Origin: Pseudomonas sp. PB106
Lineage (GTDB): Bacteria; Pseudomonadota; Gammaproteobacteria; Pseudomonadales; Pseudomonadaceae
Reading direction: 5' to 3'
Assembly: GCF_009764645.1 (NCBI RefSeq)
Contig: NZ_RWIM01000124.1
Coordinates: forward strand, 31,441 to 95,440
Length of the DNA stretch: 64,000 bases
The position numbers were made by a program, and so were the translations under genes. Below the pieces are notes generated by a model, which was not told the origin of the DNA, did no database searches, and saw only the letters and a list, made by a program, of their open reading frames with translations. Of the stretch, positions 26,646-35,560 are shown one piece after another. Numbering within the stretch: position 1 is the stretch's first letter; each line of letters opens with the position of its first letter.

Positions 26646-28085
26646 ATGTCGCGTGCCGCCCCTTCGCTGTTTCTGCTTGCCGCCCTGCTGTTTTTCTTCG
26701 CGTTGGGCGGTCATCAATTGCAGGGTTCCACCGAAGCCCGCGTCGCCGGCATCGCCATGGAAATGCACCTGGACAACGACTGGGTGACGCCGCGCCTGTT
26801 CGGCGAACCGTTTCTGGAAAAACCGCCGCTGAGCCTGTGGCTGGATGCCGGCGCCATGCGCGTGTTCGGCGTATCGCCTTGGTCGGTTCGGCTGGCATCG
26901 GCGGTAGCTGGACTGCTCAGCGTGATGGTGCTGTATGGCCAGTTGCGACGCTTCGAACGGCCGCAGCGAATCGCGTGGACGGCGGGGATTTTGCTGGCAA
27001 CCATGGCCAGCTACTGGAGCAACGTGCGCGGCGTCGGCGAGGACGCGCTGCTGGCGCTCGGCGTGACCATGGCATTGCTGGCGTTTTTTCAGGCGCAACG
27101 TGCATCGACTGCCAGCAATCCGCTGCTGTTCGTCATCGGGATCGCCATTGCTACATTGAGCAAGGGTGTCCTGGGGCTGGCGATGCCGGGGGTGGTGATT
27201 TTCGCTTATCTGCTGGCCGATACCTTGATCGATAAACGCCTGAAGATCGCTGATTGGTTGCGGCCGGGACTGCTGACCGTGGTCGGGCTGATCCCGCTTT
27301 TGATCTGGCTAGTCGTGCTTTATCAGCAGGGCGGCGCACAAGCGGTCAGAGAAGTGTTGCTGACCAACAGCGTCGGTCGTTTCAGCGGGTCGTTCGTCGA
27401 GGCCGGGCATTACGAGCCGTTCTATTACTACCTCGCCAAACTGCCGCAAGCATTTTTGCCGTGGAACATCCTGGTGTACCTGGGGCTGTGGCATTTCCGC
27501 AAACAGCTCAAGGCCAATCGTTATCTGCTGTTTTTCAGCCTGTGGATCGTTGCGCAATTCGTCATGCTGACATTGGCGTCGAGCAAGCGCACGGTGTACC
27601 TGATGTCGATGACCCCGGCGGCAGCGGTGATAGCGGCGGAGTACGCAGGCGTACTGTTCGACAAGCTGAAAGCCTACGAATCGAGCCACAGCTTTGTCGG
27701 CCGAATCGCTCGTCACCGTCAGACATTGGCCGCCAGCGTTCTGACCGTGGTGATCGCCAGCTATCTCGGCGCCGCTCAATGGGCGCTGCCAAACGCCGAT
27801 AAACACCTGTCGTTCCTGCCGCTGACCGAACACATTCAAGCGCTGCAAGCGGACGGTCATCAGGTGGCATTGTTTCAAGCCAACGAACGAGTGGGCGGCG
27901 CCAGCGTGTTCTATACGCAGAGCGTGCTAAAGGGTCTGGATACCGAGGCGCAGTTGCGGGAGTTTCTTAGCGCTTCTTCAACCAATGTGGCGGTTGTTGC
28001 CGCAGATATCGAACCCACCGCCCCAGTGAAAGTGCTGAAGACCATGAAGGTCGGGCGGCAGGCTTATTACTTCGTCGGTTACTGA
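26646..28085 (+). CDS. ArnT-like membrane glycosyltransferase (GT-C fold)
   Basis: 479 residues, about 11 membrane helices. Belongs to the dolichyl-phosphate-mannose mannosyltransferase / ArnT superfamily: the first periplasmic loop has STEARVAGIAMEMHLDNDW with the catalytic acidic residue, followed by LFGEPFLEKPPLSLWL, which is highly typical. ArnT adds aminoarabinose to lipid A, but this protein is shorter than ArnT (about 550 residues) and has no arn genes nearby, so donor and acceptor are open. It is convergent with oprD; the stops are 1 bp apart with no visible terminator. Confidence 0.85.
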   Translation: MSRAAPSLFLLAALLFFFALGGHQLQGSTEARVAGIAMEMHLDNDWVTPRLFGEPFLEKPPLSLWLDAGAMRVFGVSPWSVRLASAVAGLLSVMVLYGQLRRFERPQRIAWTAGILLATMASYWSNVRGVGEDALLALGVTMALLAFFQAQRASTASNPLLFVIGIAIATLSKGVLGLAMPGVVIFAYLLADTLIDKRLKIADWLRPGLLTVVGLIPLLIWLVVLYQQGGAQAVREVLLTNSVGRFSGSFVEAGHYEPFYYYLAKLPQAFLPWNILVYLGLWHFRKQLKANRYLLFFSLWIVAQFVMLTLASSKRTVYLMSMTPAAAVIAAEYAGVLFDKLKAYESSHSFVGRIARHRQTLAASVLTVVIASYLGAAQWALPNADKHLSFLPLTEHIQALQADGHQVALFQANERVGGASVFYTQSVLKGLDTEAQLREFLSASSTNVAVVAADIEPTAPVKVLKTMKVGRQAYYFVGY

Positions 28086-28086
28086 G

Positions 28087-29310
28087 TCACCACAAGGCGA
28101 TGTCGTAGGTCAGGTACAGGCGATAGTTGTCGCGATCACTGGCATAGGTCGAGCGATAAGTGGCCTTGCGCATTTCAATGCCTAAGCCTTTGAGTGCGCT
28201 GCTTTGAATAACGTAGCGCAAGTTGGTGTCAGCCTCCCACTCCCTGGCTTCGCGGCCCTTGTAGTCGCCGTTCTCACCTTTGTAGTAACGGGTCATCAAG
28301 CTCAGGCCGGGCAAAATGGCAGCGAAGTCATAGTCGTACCTCAGCATCCACGTTTGCTCGCCAGCCTGGATGAATTTTCCGACACCGGCATTGGAGAAGG
28401 AGTAAACCGTTGAAACGCTGGTGTAGGGCAATGCGGTATCGCCGCTGACCTTTTGATAGCCAACGCCCAAGGCATGCGCGCCGAGGCGATAGGTGAACAA
28501 GCCGCTGAACATATCGGCATCGACCGCGCCGTTGCGTGCTTCCCCGGCATCGTCGCTGATGAAGTAGCGCAAATCGCTGGTCAGGCTGCCGCCGCCCAGC
28601 GGCAGTTTGTGCACCAGGCCGAGAAACTGCTGCCGATAGAACTCGCGCATCTCACCGTAATACCAGGTGCCGCTCAAGTTCGGCGTGAACTTGTAGCTGG
28701 CGCCGGCAAAGTCGAAGTCGGTGCCTTTGCTGCCGGTGTAACCCTGCGGATAGAGATCGACGCTGTCGGTGGAGTTGCGCTGCTTGAATTTGTCCAGATG
28801 ACCGCTGTGCAAATACAGGTCGCGGATGCCGCTGTACTCGATTTGCGTGCCGCGAAAGGTCTGCGGTAACAGGCGACCGTCGTTGTAGACCAGTACCGGA
28901 ATCTTCGGCATCAGGTTGCCGGTCTTGATGACCGCTTCGCCAATGCGCATTTTTGCGGTCACTCCCAGACTGGAAAAACCGTCCGCTGCGTGGCCGTCAT
29001 CGTGCACCGGCAGCAAACCGGTGCCGGCGCGGGCCGGGCTGGAATCAAGTTTCAGACCGGCCAGCCCCAATGCGTCGAGACCGAAGCCGACCGCGCCTTC
29101 GGTGTAGCCCGATTGCAGGTTGAGCAGAAAGCCCTGGGCCCACTCTTTGCGATCTTCGCCGCCATCGCGATAGCCGTCGTTGAAGTAGTAATTGCGCAAG
29201 ATCAGTTTGCCCTGTGAATCGGCGAAGAAACCTTCGGCCATCAGCTCTGGCGACAAGCTCGCCAGCAATCCTGCGGACACAATGCCGCCTCTCGTGAACA
29301 GTCCACGCAT
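28087..29310 (-). CDS. OprD-family outer-membrane porin
   Basis: 407 residues. Signal peptide (RGGIVSAGLLASLSPELMA), then the OprD N-terminal pattern GFFADSQGKLILRNYYFN and DRKEWAQGFLLNLQSGYTEGAVGFGLDALG; the many amphipathic strands end with the aromatic C-terminus YRLYLTYDIALW, as expected for an 18-strand barrel. OprD-type porins admit amino acids, small peptides or aromatic and organic acids. Divergent from the LysR gene; the shared region holds the 34-bp element also found before the downstream transporter. Confidence 0.93.
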   Translation of the reverse strand: MRGLFTRGGIVSAGLLASLSPELMAEGFFADSQGKLILRNYYFNDGYRDGGEDRKEWAQGFLLNLQSGYTEGAVGFGLDALGLAGLKLDSSPARAGTGLLPVHDDGHAADGFSSLGVTAKMRIGEAVIKTGNLMPKIPVLVYNDGRLLPQTFRGTQIEYSGIRDLYLHSGHLDKFKQRNSTDSVDLYPQGYTGSKGTDFDFAGASYKFTPNLSGTWYYGEMREFYRQQFLGLVHKLPLGGGSLTSDLRYFISDDAGEARNGAVDADMFSGLFTYRLGAHALGVGYQKVSGDTALPYTSVSTVYSFSNAGVGKFIQAGEQTWMLRYDYDFAAILPGLSLMTRYYKGENGDYKGREAREWEADTNLRYVIQSSALKGLGIEMRKATYRSTYASDRDNYRLYLTYDIALW

Positions 29311-29452
29311 GGTGTTTTCCTCAGCCCCGCATTGTCGGTTTTATGGGCAGTCGCAAAGGTCCCGCAAGCGGGATTGATCTGGTTTTTGTAGTGCTGCACG
29401 GCTGGACTCAACGGCGCATTGCGGCGGACACTAACGGCTCGACAGCGCGTCC

Positions 29453-29486
29453 ACAACGTTATGCGAGAAGCGCATCAAGCTATGCG
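29453..29486 (+). promoter_or_regulatory. 34-bp regulatory element, copy 1 (oprD/LysR intergenic)
   Basis: Begins ACAACGTTATGCGAG and ends GCTATGCG. Contains two direct TATGCG repeats exactly 21 bp apart (29460, 29481) and a T-N11-A dyad ATGCG-AGAAG-CGCAT (29461-29475) as expected for a LysR-type site. Copy 2 (30465-30498) matches at 30 of 34 positions. Confidence 0.8.
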
Positions 29487-29539
29487 AAAGCGGGTTTTTC
29501 GCAGGCCTGCACCGTTACAGAACCCTGGGAATCGTCAGC

Positions 29540-30445
29540 GTGAACCTCAAACAACTCGAGGCTTTCAAAGCCATCATGGCCACCGGTTCGACCATCGGCG
29601 CGGCCACTCGCATGGGGCTTTCGCAATCGGCGGTGAGTCGCTTGCTGACACAATTCGAACAGACCCTGGGCTTCGCTTTGTTCCTGCGCAAGAAGGGGCG
29701 TTTGATGGCCACACCGGAAGCCGAAGAGCTGCTCGCCGAGGTCTCAGGATTAGTGGATGGCCTGCAGCGCATTCAACGCATGGCCGATGAATTGCGCATC
29801 GGTCGCTCGCACAAGAGTCTGCTCAAGGTCGCCGTTCCAACCAGCATGACCCAAGAGCTGCTGCCGAAAATCGTTGCCGAATTTCTCAAGAGTCACGATG
29901 ACATCGTGGTCGAGTTGCTCACCGGCTCCTACGACACCATTGAGCGCGCCGTGCTCGACCGTTCTGCCGATCTTGGTTTTGTCCGCCTGCCCACCGAACT
30001 GCCGGACTTCGACATCGAGCCGCTGCTGGAAACCGAAGGGGTTTGCGTGATGCCCGCCGATCATCCGCTAACGCGCTACCCGGTGATCGACGTGCAACAT
30101 CTGCGCAATGTGCCGCTGGTGTTGCTGGGCCGGCAACGCGCCTTGCGTGCGGAGCTCAATCAGGTGTTTCGCGCGGTCAACCTGACGCCGCAAGTGCGTA
30201 TCGAAGTGCACTCGGTCGGCGCCGCATGCAGCTTCGTCGCGGAAGGTTTGGGGGTGTCGATCGTCAACGGACTGCTCGCCAGTCACTTCGCCCATTTGCC
30301 CATCGTGACGCGCCCCTTCCAGCCAACATTGCGCTATGAATTCGGTTTGGCATTCCGCCGCGACGAGCAGCGTTCGCCCCTCGTCAGCGCATTCGCCAGC
30401 CACCTAAAACAACGTCTGGGCGAATCGATCAATCCCGTGCAATAA
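29540..30445 (+). CDS. LysR-family transcriptional regulator
   Basis: 301 residues from a GTG start giving MNLKQLEAFKAIMATGS. N-terminal winged HTH (GAATRMGLSQSAVSRLLTQFE, about 19-39) and periplasmic-binding-like effector domain with TGSYDTIERAVLDRSADLGFVRLP. Divergent from oprD and followed by a transporter and a hydrolase gene on the same strand. Probable regulator of all three, given the shared 34-bp element. Ligand unknown. Confidence 0.92.
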   Translation: MNLKQLEAFKAIMATGSTIGAATRMGLSQSAVSRLLTQFEQTLGFALFLRKKGRLMATPEAEELLAEVSGLVDGLQRIQRMADELRIGRSHKSLLKVAVPTSMTQELLPKIVAEFLKSHDDIVVELLTGSYDTIERAVLDRSADLGFVRLPTELPDFDIEPLLETEGVCVMPADHPLTRYPVIDVQHLRNVPLVLLGRQRALRAELNQVFRAVNLTPQVRIEVHSVGAACSFVAEGLGVSIVNGLLASHFAHLPIVTRPFQPTLRYEFGLAFRRDEQRSPLVSAFASHLKQRLGESINPVQ

Positions 30446-30464
30446 GCTCGCTCAGAGCAGAAAA

Positions 30465-30498
30465 CGCATAGCCTGACCCGCTCCTCGCATAACGTTGT
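30465..30498 (-). promoter_or_regulatory. 34-bp regulatory element, copy 2 (before the YfcC-type carrier gene)
   Basis: Inverted copy of the element at 29453-29486 with four substitutions; the CGCATA repeats (30465 and 30486) keep the 21-bp spacing. It lies about 80 bp before the carrier ATG, in the same orientation relative to the gene as copy 1 has to oprD. Confidence 0.8.
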
Positions 30499-30577
30499 CG
30501 CCCCTTGGCGTTTGCCCTAGTGTCTGCCCCATCGAAGTGTCGACACCCAAAACAAAAACGCCAAAGGGCTCACCGCC

Positions 30578-32020
30578 ATGTCCCAGATCAGCCTCACCCA
30601 ACCGGATGCTGCCGACAGTCAGTCGCAGCCGGACAAGCAGACTCCACGTAAAACCATCAACCCGGCGATCATCCTGTTGAGCATCGTTTTGCTCGCGGTC
30701 GGCTTCACCTATGCGGTCAACTCCGGCACTTTCGAGCGCCAGAACGGGCTGGTGGTGCCGGGCTCCTATCAAGTCCTGGAAAAGAGCCATTCCCTCAGCC
30801 ATCTGTTCGCTGTCGAGCCGCGCGTGGCCAAGGACCCGGTCGCCCGACCGGTGTCACTGATCGAAGGCTTCATGGCGATTCCGCAAGGCATCGAAAAGCG
30901 TGCCGGGCTGATTTTCATGGTGCTGTTCATCGGCGGCATGTTTGGCGTGCTGAACAAGGCCGGAGTGATCGACGCAGGGCTCGAACGCTTGCTCGGCATG
31001 ACCCGCGGCAACATCTATGTACTGGTGCCGATGCTGATGCTGGTGTTCTCGGCCGGCAGTACGTTTATGGGGTTGGCCAAGGAATTCATTCTGATCGTGC
31101 CGCTGATGGTGGCGATGGCCAATCGGCTGGGGTTGTCGAACCTGATCGGCCTGGCCATCGTGTGTATCTCGGTGAAGATCGGCTATCTGGCGTCGATCAC
31201 CAATCCGGTCGCGCTGTCGGTAGCGCAACCGATGGTCGGCCTGCCGATTTTCAGCGGGATGAGCATGCGCATCGCGGCTTATGCGCTGTTCCTCAGTGTC
31301 GGGATCGTGTTTGTGTTGTGGAGCATTCGTCGCCACGGCTACGACCACAGCGCCGTCATCACCTTCGAACACAAACCGCTGCCGCTGCGCCATTTGCTCA
31401 ACCTGTTGGTGCTGGCTTTTGGCGTCGGTTTCATGGTGTTTGCCTCGCATCGCTGGGGCTGGAAATACCATGAGCTGTCGGCGTTCTATCTGCTCCTGAG
31501 CGTAGTCTTCGCGGCGATCCACGGCATGGGCGCGAGCACCGCCGCCAGCGCTTTTGTCGACGGGATGAAAAAGGTTCTGATCGCCGGCGTGCTGATCGGG
31601 CTGGCGACGGCGGTGGAAATCATCCTCAGCACCGGCCAGGTGCTCGACACCATCGTCAACGGCTTGGCCAGCGTGGTCAGCGACCACGGCCCGGTCGTTT
31701 CGGCCTACGCGATGTTCTTCTCGCAACTGGGTCTGGACGTATTGATTCCATCCACCTCCGGTCAGGCCGCCGTGACCATGCCGATCTTCGGCCCGCTCGG
31801 CCAGCTCTCCGGTGTCAGTCCGCAAACCACGGTGTACGCGTTTTTGCTGGGCAACGGTTTGACCAACATGATCACGCCAACTTCCAGCGGTTTGCTGGTG
31901 CTGCTCGCCACCGCACAAGTGGGCTGGGGCCAATGGGCGCGCTACATCCTGCCGCTGTTCCTGATCTATGCGGTGCTGGCGATGGTGCTGCTGGCGGTGG
32001 CCGTGTCTACCGGTTATTGA
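30578..32020 (+). CDS. YfcC/DcuC-like inner-membrane carrier
   Basis: 480 residues with about 12 membrane helices and a hydrophilic N-terminal 30 residues. Resembles the YfcC / C4-dicarboxylate anaerobic carrier superfamily, which also holds arginine-ornithine and short-chain acid carriers: IFMVLFIGGMFGVLNKAGVI, SAGSTFMGLAKEFILIVPLM, LDVLIPSTSGQAAVTMPIF and NGLTNMITPTSSGLLVLLA are typical. The substrate is unknown. It precedes the hydrolase gene by 55 bp, probably one operon, controlled through the element at 30465-30498. Confidence 0.85.
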   Translation: MSQISLTQPDAADSQSQPDKQTPRKTINPAIILLSIVLLAVGFTYAVNSGTFERQNGLVVPGSYQVLEKSHSLSHLFAVEPRVAKDPVARPVSLIEGFMAIPQGIEKRAGLIFMVLFIGGMFGVLNKAGVIDAGLERLLGMTRGNIYVLVPMLMLVFSAGSTFMGLAKEFILIVPLMVAMANRLGLSNLIGLAIVCISVKIGYLASITNPVALSVAQPMVGLPIFSGMSMRIAAYALFLSVGIVFVLWSIRRHGYDHSAVITFEHKPLPLRHLLNLLVLAFGVGFMVFASHRWGWKYHELSAFYLLLSVVFAAIHGMGASTAASAFVDGMKKVLIAGVLIGLATAVEIILSTGQVLDTIVNGLASVVSDHGPVVSAYAMFFSQLGLDVLIPSTSGQAAVTMPIFGPLGQLSGVSPQTTVYAFLLGNGLTNMITPTSSGLLVLLATAQVGWGQWARYILPLFLIYAVLAMVLLAVAVSTGY

Positions 32021-32075
32021 GTGTCCGGGCGCCTGAAGCCAACGCGACAGGCGCCGGTTTCTACAAGGTTCTGAT

Positions 32076-33956
32076 ATGAATTCCCTCTGCGAACAGGTTG
32101 GCCCGGCGATGCAGTTGTTGCCCGATCAAATGATTACGCTGCGCGATGGCATCCGCCTTGCCACCGATATTTACCTGCCGACCGACAGTACAGGCCCCTG
32201 GCCGGTGGTGATCGAACGCACGCCTTACGACAAGCGCAAACCGTCGCGCTCGGAGAAGCAACTCGACGGTCTGCACATTTCCCGTGAAGCCATGGCCGCG
32301 CGTTTTACCGCGCGCGGTTTTGTTGCGGTGTTTCAGGACTGCCGCGGGCGCTATGCCTCCGAGGGTGTGTTCACCAAATACACCTCGGAAGGCGAAGACG
32401 GTTTCGACACCCTCGCCTGGATCGTCGAGCAACCCTGGTGCAACGGTCGGATCGGCAGCATGGGTTTGTCTTACGCGGCGCACACGCAATTGGCGATGGC
32501 CTGTCTGCATCCGCCGGGGTTAAGCAGCATGGTTCTCGACTCCGGTGGTTTTTCGAATGCGTTCCAGTGCGGCATTCGTCAGGGCGGTGCTTTTGAATTG
32601 AAGCAGGCGACCTGGGCTTGGCGTCAGGCGAAAGAAAGCCCTGCCGCCCTCGCCGACCCGCAGGTGCGCGCCGCATTGGAGCAGGAAGACATTCACCAGT
32701 GGTTTTCGCGCATGCCTTGGCAGGCCGGCCACTCGCCGATTCGCCATGTGCCGGAGTACGAAGCCTATCTGCTGGAGCAATGGGCACAGGGCAGCTTCAC
32801 GGATTACTGGCGCAAGCCGGGCATCTACGCCGAAGGTCATTACGATAACCTGCCGGATATTCCGGTGTTGTTCATGTCCAGTTGGTACGACGCTTATGTC
32901 AGTTCGACACTGGCCAACTACCGCGCCTTCAACCGTCACAACCGCAGCCCCCAACATTTGATCATGGGCCCGTGGCTGCACGGTGATCGCAACATCAGCC
33001 ACAGCGGCGATGCTGAATTCGGCGCAGCGGCCAACTTCGATGGCAATGTCGCGCGCACCTGGCTCGATTGCCGATTGGACTGGTTTGAGCGCTCGCTCAA
33101 GGATCAGTCTCTCGCCCCTGAAACAACGGCACCCGTGCAGGTATTTTTGATGGGCGGCGGCGATGGCCAGAAGGATGACAACGGTCGTTTGCAACACGGA
33201 GGACGCTGGCTGCGGAGTTCGCAGTGGCCGCTGCCCGGCAGCCAGCCGTTTAACCTTTATCTGAATGATCAGCGGCAATTGAGCGAGGATCCGCCTTCAG
33301 CAAGGGAATCGAGGCTGAGCTATCACGCTGACCCCGATCATCCGGTCCCGACCATTGGCGGCGCCCTGACGTCCGGCGCCCCGGTGTTTGTCGGCGGCGC
33401 TTTCGATCAACGCGAGCGCGCCGATTTTTTCGGCACTACAGGTTGTGACAGCCCCTTGGCCGAACGCGCCGATGTCTTGAGTTTCGAGACGGCACCGTTG
33501 AAAGAAGACCTGATCGTCGCCGGCCCGCTAAGCATTGAATTATGGGTGGAGAGCGACGGCCTCGACACAGATTTCACCGCCAAACTGGTCGACGTCTACC
33601 CGGACGGCTACGCGATGAACATTACCGACGGGATCGTGCGCTGCCGCTATCGAGACTCATGGGAAAACCCGCAGGCCCTGGTGCCGGGACAGCGGGTAAA
33701 AGTAGTGATTGAGCCATTCGCCACTTGCAACCTGTTCAAGCGCGGACATCGCTTGCGCCTGGATATTGCCAGCAGCAACTTCCCGCACTTCGACGTCAAC
33801 CCCAACAGCGGCGAAGCTGAAGGTCAGGCAGCGCACAAACGCATCGCCACCAACACCGTGCACATGAGCGCCGACTTCGCTTCACGCCTGGTGCTGACCA
33901 TCCTCACGCCCACCGCGCTGGCCGCCCTTGAGCGTCAGGCCACCGATTCGGATTGA
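32076..33956 (+). CDS. CocE/NonD-family hydrolase (X-Pro dipeptidyl-peptidase S15-like)
   Basis: 626 residues, no signal peptide, so cytoplasmic. N-terminal S15 alpha/beta hydrolase domain with MITLRDGIRLATDIYLP, VVIERTPYDKRKP, FVAVFQDCRGRYASEG and nucleophile GSMGLSYAAHTQ (Ser132); C-terminal jelly-roll domain from about residue 400 with GPLSIELWVESDGLDTDFTAKLVDVYPDG and RLDIASSNFPHFDVNPNSGE. Family members cleave cocaine-type esters, glutaryl or acyl amides and X-Pro peptides. Position after an OprD porin and an inner-membrane carrier suggests it processes the imported compound. Its 3' end overlaps the convergent PAP2 gene by 22 bp. Confidence 0.88.
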   Translation: MNSLCEQVGPAMQLLPDQMITLRDGIRLATDIYLPTDSTGPWPVVIERTPYDKRKPSRSEKQLDGLHISREAMAARFTARGFVAVFQDCRGRYASEGVFTKYTSEGEDGFDTLAWIVEQPWCNGRIGSMGLSYAAHTQLAMACLHPPGLSSMVLDSGGFSNAFQCGIRQGGAFELKQATWAWRQAKESPAALADPQVRAALEQEDIHQWFSRMPWQAGHSPIRHVPEYEAYLLEQWAQGSFTDYWRKPGIYAEGHYDNLPDIPVLFMSSWYDAYVSSTLANYRAFNRHNRSPQHLIMGPWLHGDRNISHSGDAEFGAAANFDGNVARTWLDCRLDWFERSLKDQSLAPETTAPVQVFLMGGGDGQKDDNGRLQHGGRWLRSSQWPLPGSQPFNLYLNDQRQLSEDPPSARESRLSYHADPDHPVPTIGGALTSGAPVFVGGAFDQRERADFFGTTGCDSPLAERADVLSFETAPLKEDLIVAGPLSIELWVESDGLDTDFTAKLVDVYPDGYAMNITDGIVRCRYRDSWENPQALVPGQRVKVVIEPFATCNLFKRGHRLRLDIASSNFPHFDVNPNSGEAEGQAAHKRIATNTVHMSADFASRLVLTILTPTALAALERQATDSD

Positions 33957-34756
33957 TGCAGAACGGCCGGTGTTGCGGATGTGCGCAACACCGGTTTCTC
34001 CAGGCGCGCCCGACCATAAAACGCCATTGCCGTCAGCAAACACGCCAGCCACACGAAGATCCCGGCCCAGAGCGTATGGGACATGTAGTGCCAGCCCTGC
34101 AGAACCCGCGTCGTGCCGTAAACGAAACCGAGCAACATCGAGCCCAACAAAATCGCCTTGGAAAACCGCGACTGATAGCGCCGCGCAACAAAGTACAACG
34201 CCAGCATGGTGAAGCCGCCGGACGCATGTCCGCCCGGCCAGCAACGACCCTCGCCCGCTTCATGGAACAGCTGAAAATTTTCGTACCACTCGATATGAGC
34301 CATTTTGCCGCCATACAACGTGGTCTCGATCGGGCAGTAAACGCTGGTGTGGGCTTTGAGGAAATGGATCACGCCGGTGCAGACGGCGAACGCCACCACG
34401 ATAAAGAAAAAATCCCGACGGTGATCAGCTGTAAAGCGCAGTACAGGCGCGACTCTGCTGCGCTCAAGGAACGCGCCCAGACGCGGTTGCTTCTGCGGAT
34501 TGACCAGCGGCCAGATCACCGAGAGCATTGCGCCGATCAGGGCGATTTCTGCTGTCCAGTTCGGAATGATTCGCGCCCACTTGTGCGTGAGTTTTTCGAA
34601 GAAGTGAATTTTATCGAGAGGGAACGTCTGGGTCAGCGGATCGAACAGCAGATTGCTGAAGGCGATGTCGATTCGGGTCATGTCGAACATCAGAAACACC
34701 ACCGCTGCGCAGAGCAGCGCAATGCCGAAGTTGTATGCGTAGAAACGGGATTTCAT
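33935..34756 (-). CDS. PAP2-family membrane phosphatase
   Basis: 273 residues, about six membrane helices. Phosphatidic-acid-phosphatase motifs are recognisable but altered: motif 1 K134-x6-C141-P142 (Arg replaced by Cys), motif 2 PGGHAS (174-179, Ser replaced by Gly), motif 3 R217-x5-H223-x3-H227 (Asp replaced by His). A PAP2 subgroup ending in SHxLW, as here, is known to me from memory, so activity is likely retained. Probably dephosphorylates an undecaprenyl or lipid A phosphate at the periplasmic face. Overlaps the upstream histidine-phosphatase gene by 4 nt. Confidence 0.85.
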   Translation of the reverse strand: MKSRFYAYNFGIALLCAAVVFLMFDMTRIDIAFSNLLFDPLTQTFPLDKIHFFEKLTHKWARIIPNWTAEIALIGAMLSVIWPLVNPQKQPRLGAFLERSRVAPVLRFTADHRRDFFFIVVAFAVCTGVIHFLKAHTSVYCPIETTLYGGKMAHIEWYENFQLFHEAGEGRCWPGGHASGGFTMLALYFVARRYQSRFSKAILLGSMLLGFVYGTTRVLQGWHYMSHTLWAGIFVWLACLLTAMAFYGRARLEKPVLRTSATPAVLHQSESVA

Positions 34757-35445
34757 CGGGTGGTCACCGTGCGCCAGTCGGAGGCTTCAATAAAGCCGAG
34801 CATTTTTGGAGCCGCCGGATTTGCAGCGGAAACAAACAACGATGAGCCGTAACCGGGGTCGGACGCCGGCACTTTCAGGTCTTTCTCGAATTGCGCGATG
34901 CACTCGCTGTGGGTCACCAGAATCAAGTTACGCCCTGGCACTTTGTGCGCCAGCGCCTCTTGCAACATGCGGCCCTTGCAACTGATCAGCCAGTCGGCGG
35001 CGATTGAAGTCTTGGTGAACATGTGGCCGGCCGTCTGCACGGTGCGCACTATCGGGCTGTTGTAGAGATCGGCGTTGTTCAGCCCCAGTTGTTCGAACTG
35101 CGAGCCCACTGCGCCCGCGACACTGCGCGAACGCTCGGTAATGCCATCATTGCCACTCAGGCAGCGCGCTTTGGAGTGATCGCAACGCTCGACGTGGCGC
35201 ACCAGCACGATCACGTCGCCTTCGGCCCAGCCCTGCGCCAACGCCTGCGCGCCGGCCACATTGCCGTGGGCCAGATCCGGCACCGCTGCGGGCGCCAGCA
35301 GCCACAGCGTCAACGGAATCACCAGCAACGAGGCCGCCAACACCACCCAGGTGTTGCGAAAGCGCGCCAAACCGCTCAGATCGATTGCGCGTCTGACGCC
35401 GAACAGTCTCAGTCTCAATTCCACAAAAAGCCGCCTCGCCGGCAT
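34753..35445 (-). CDS. Membrane-anchored histidine phosphatase (PmrG-like)
   Basis: 230 residues. One membrane anchor (about 32-52, VVLAASLLVIPLTLWLLAP) places the catalytic domain in the periplasm. Histidine-phosphatase core: VLVRHVERCD (R83 H84), the second arginine in NSPIVRTVQTA and the second histidine in LILVTHSEC. It resembles the family that includes LPS core heptose phosphate phosphatase PmrG/Ais. Operon partner of the PAP2 gene; preceded by a ColR-like box. Confidence 0.85.
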   Translation of the reverse strand: MPARRLFVELRLRLFGVRRAIDLSGLARFRNTWVVLAASLLVIPLTLWLLAPAAVPDLAHGNVAGAQALAQGWAEGDVIVLVRHVERCDHSKARCLSGNDGITERSRSVAGAVGSQFEQLGLNNADLYNSPIVRTVQTAGHMFTKTSIAADWLISCKGRMLQEALAHKVPGRNLILVTHSECIAQFEKDLKVPASDPGYGSSLFVSAANPAAPKMLGFIEASDWRTVTTR

Positions 35446-35509
35446 CTATCACTTGTCATTCGATGCGGCGAAGGTACAGAGGCGGGCGTTGGCAGCCAGT
35501 GAAACCCAT

Positions 35510-35525
35510 GTGAAAAAAGTCTTGG
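35510..35525 (-). promoter_or_regulatory. ColR-like binding site
   Basis: On the minus strand CCAAGACTTTTTTCAC, fitting YYNASNNYTTTTTCAC, which I recall as the P. putida ColR operator. It is 65 bp before the histidine-phosphatase start, oriented toward it. Confidence 0.6.
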
Positions 35526-35560
35526 GAGCGCTTGTTACAAATTCTGTCGGACAAAATCCT

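Noticed and set aside
26646..28085. Naming the glycosyltransferase arnT
   Set aside because: It has the family's catalytic loop but is about 70 residues shorter than ArnT and no arnBCADEF genes are near, so only an ArnT-like call is justified.
30854..31933. 359-codon frame opposite the YfcC-type carrier gene
   Set aside because: Gln/His/Arg-rich shadow of a membrane protein gene; no motifs.
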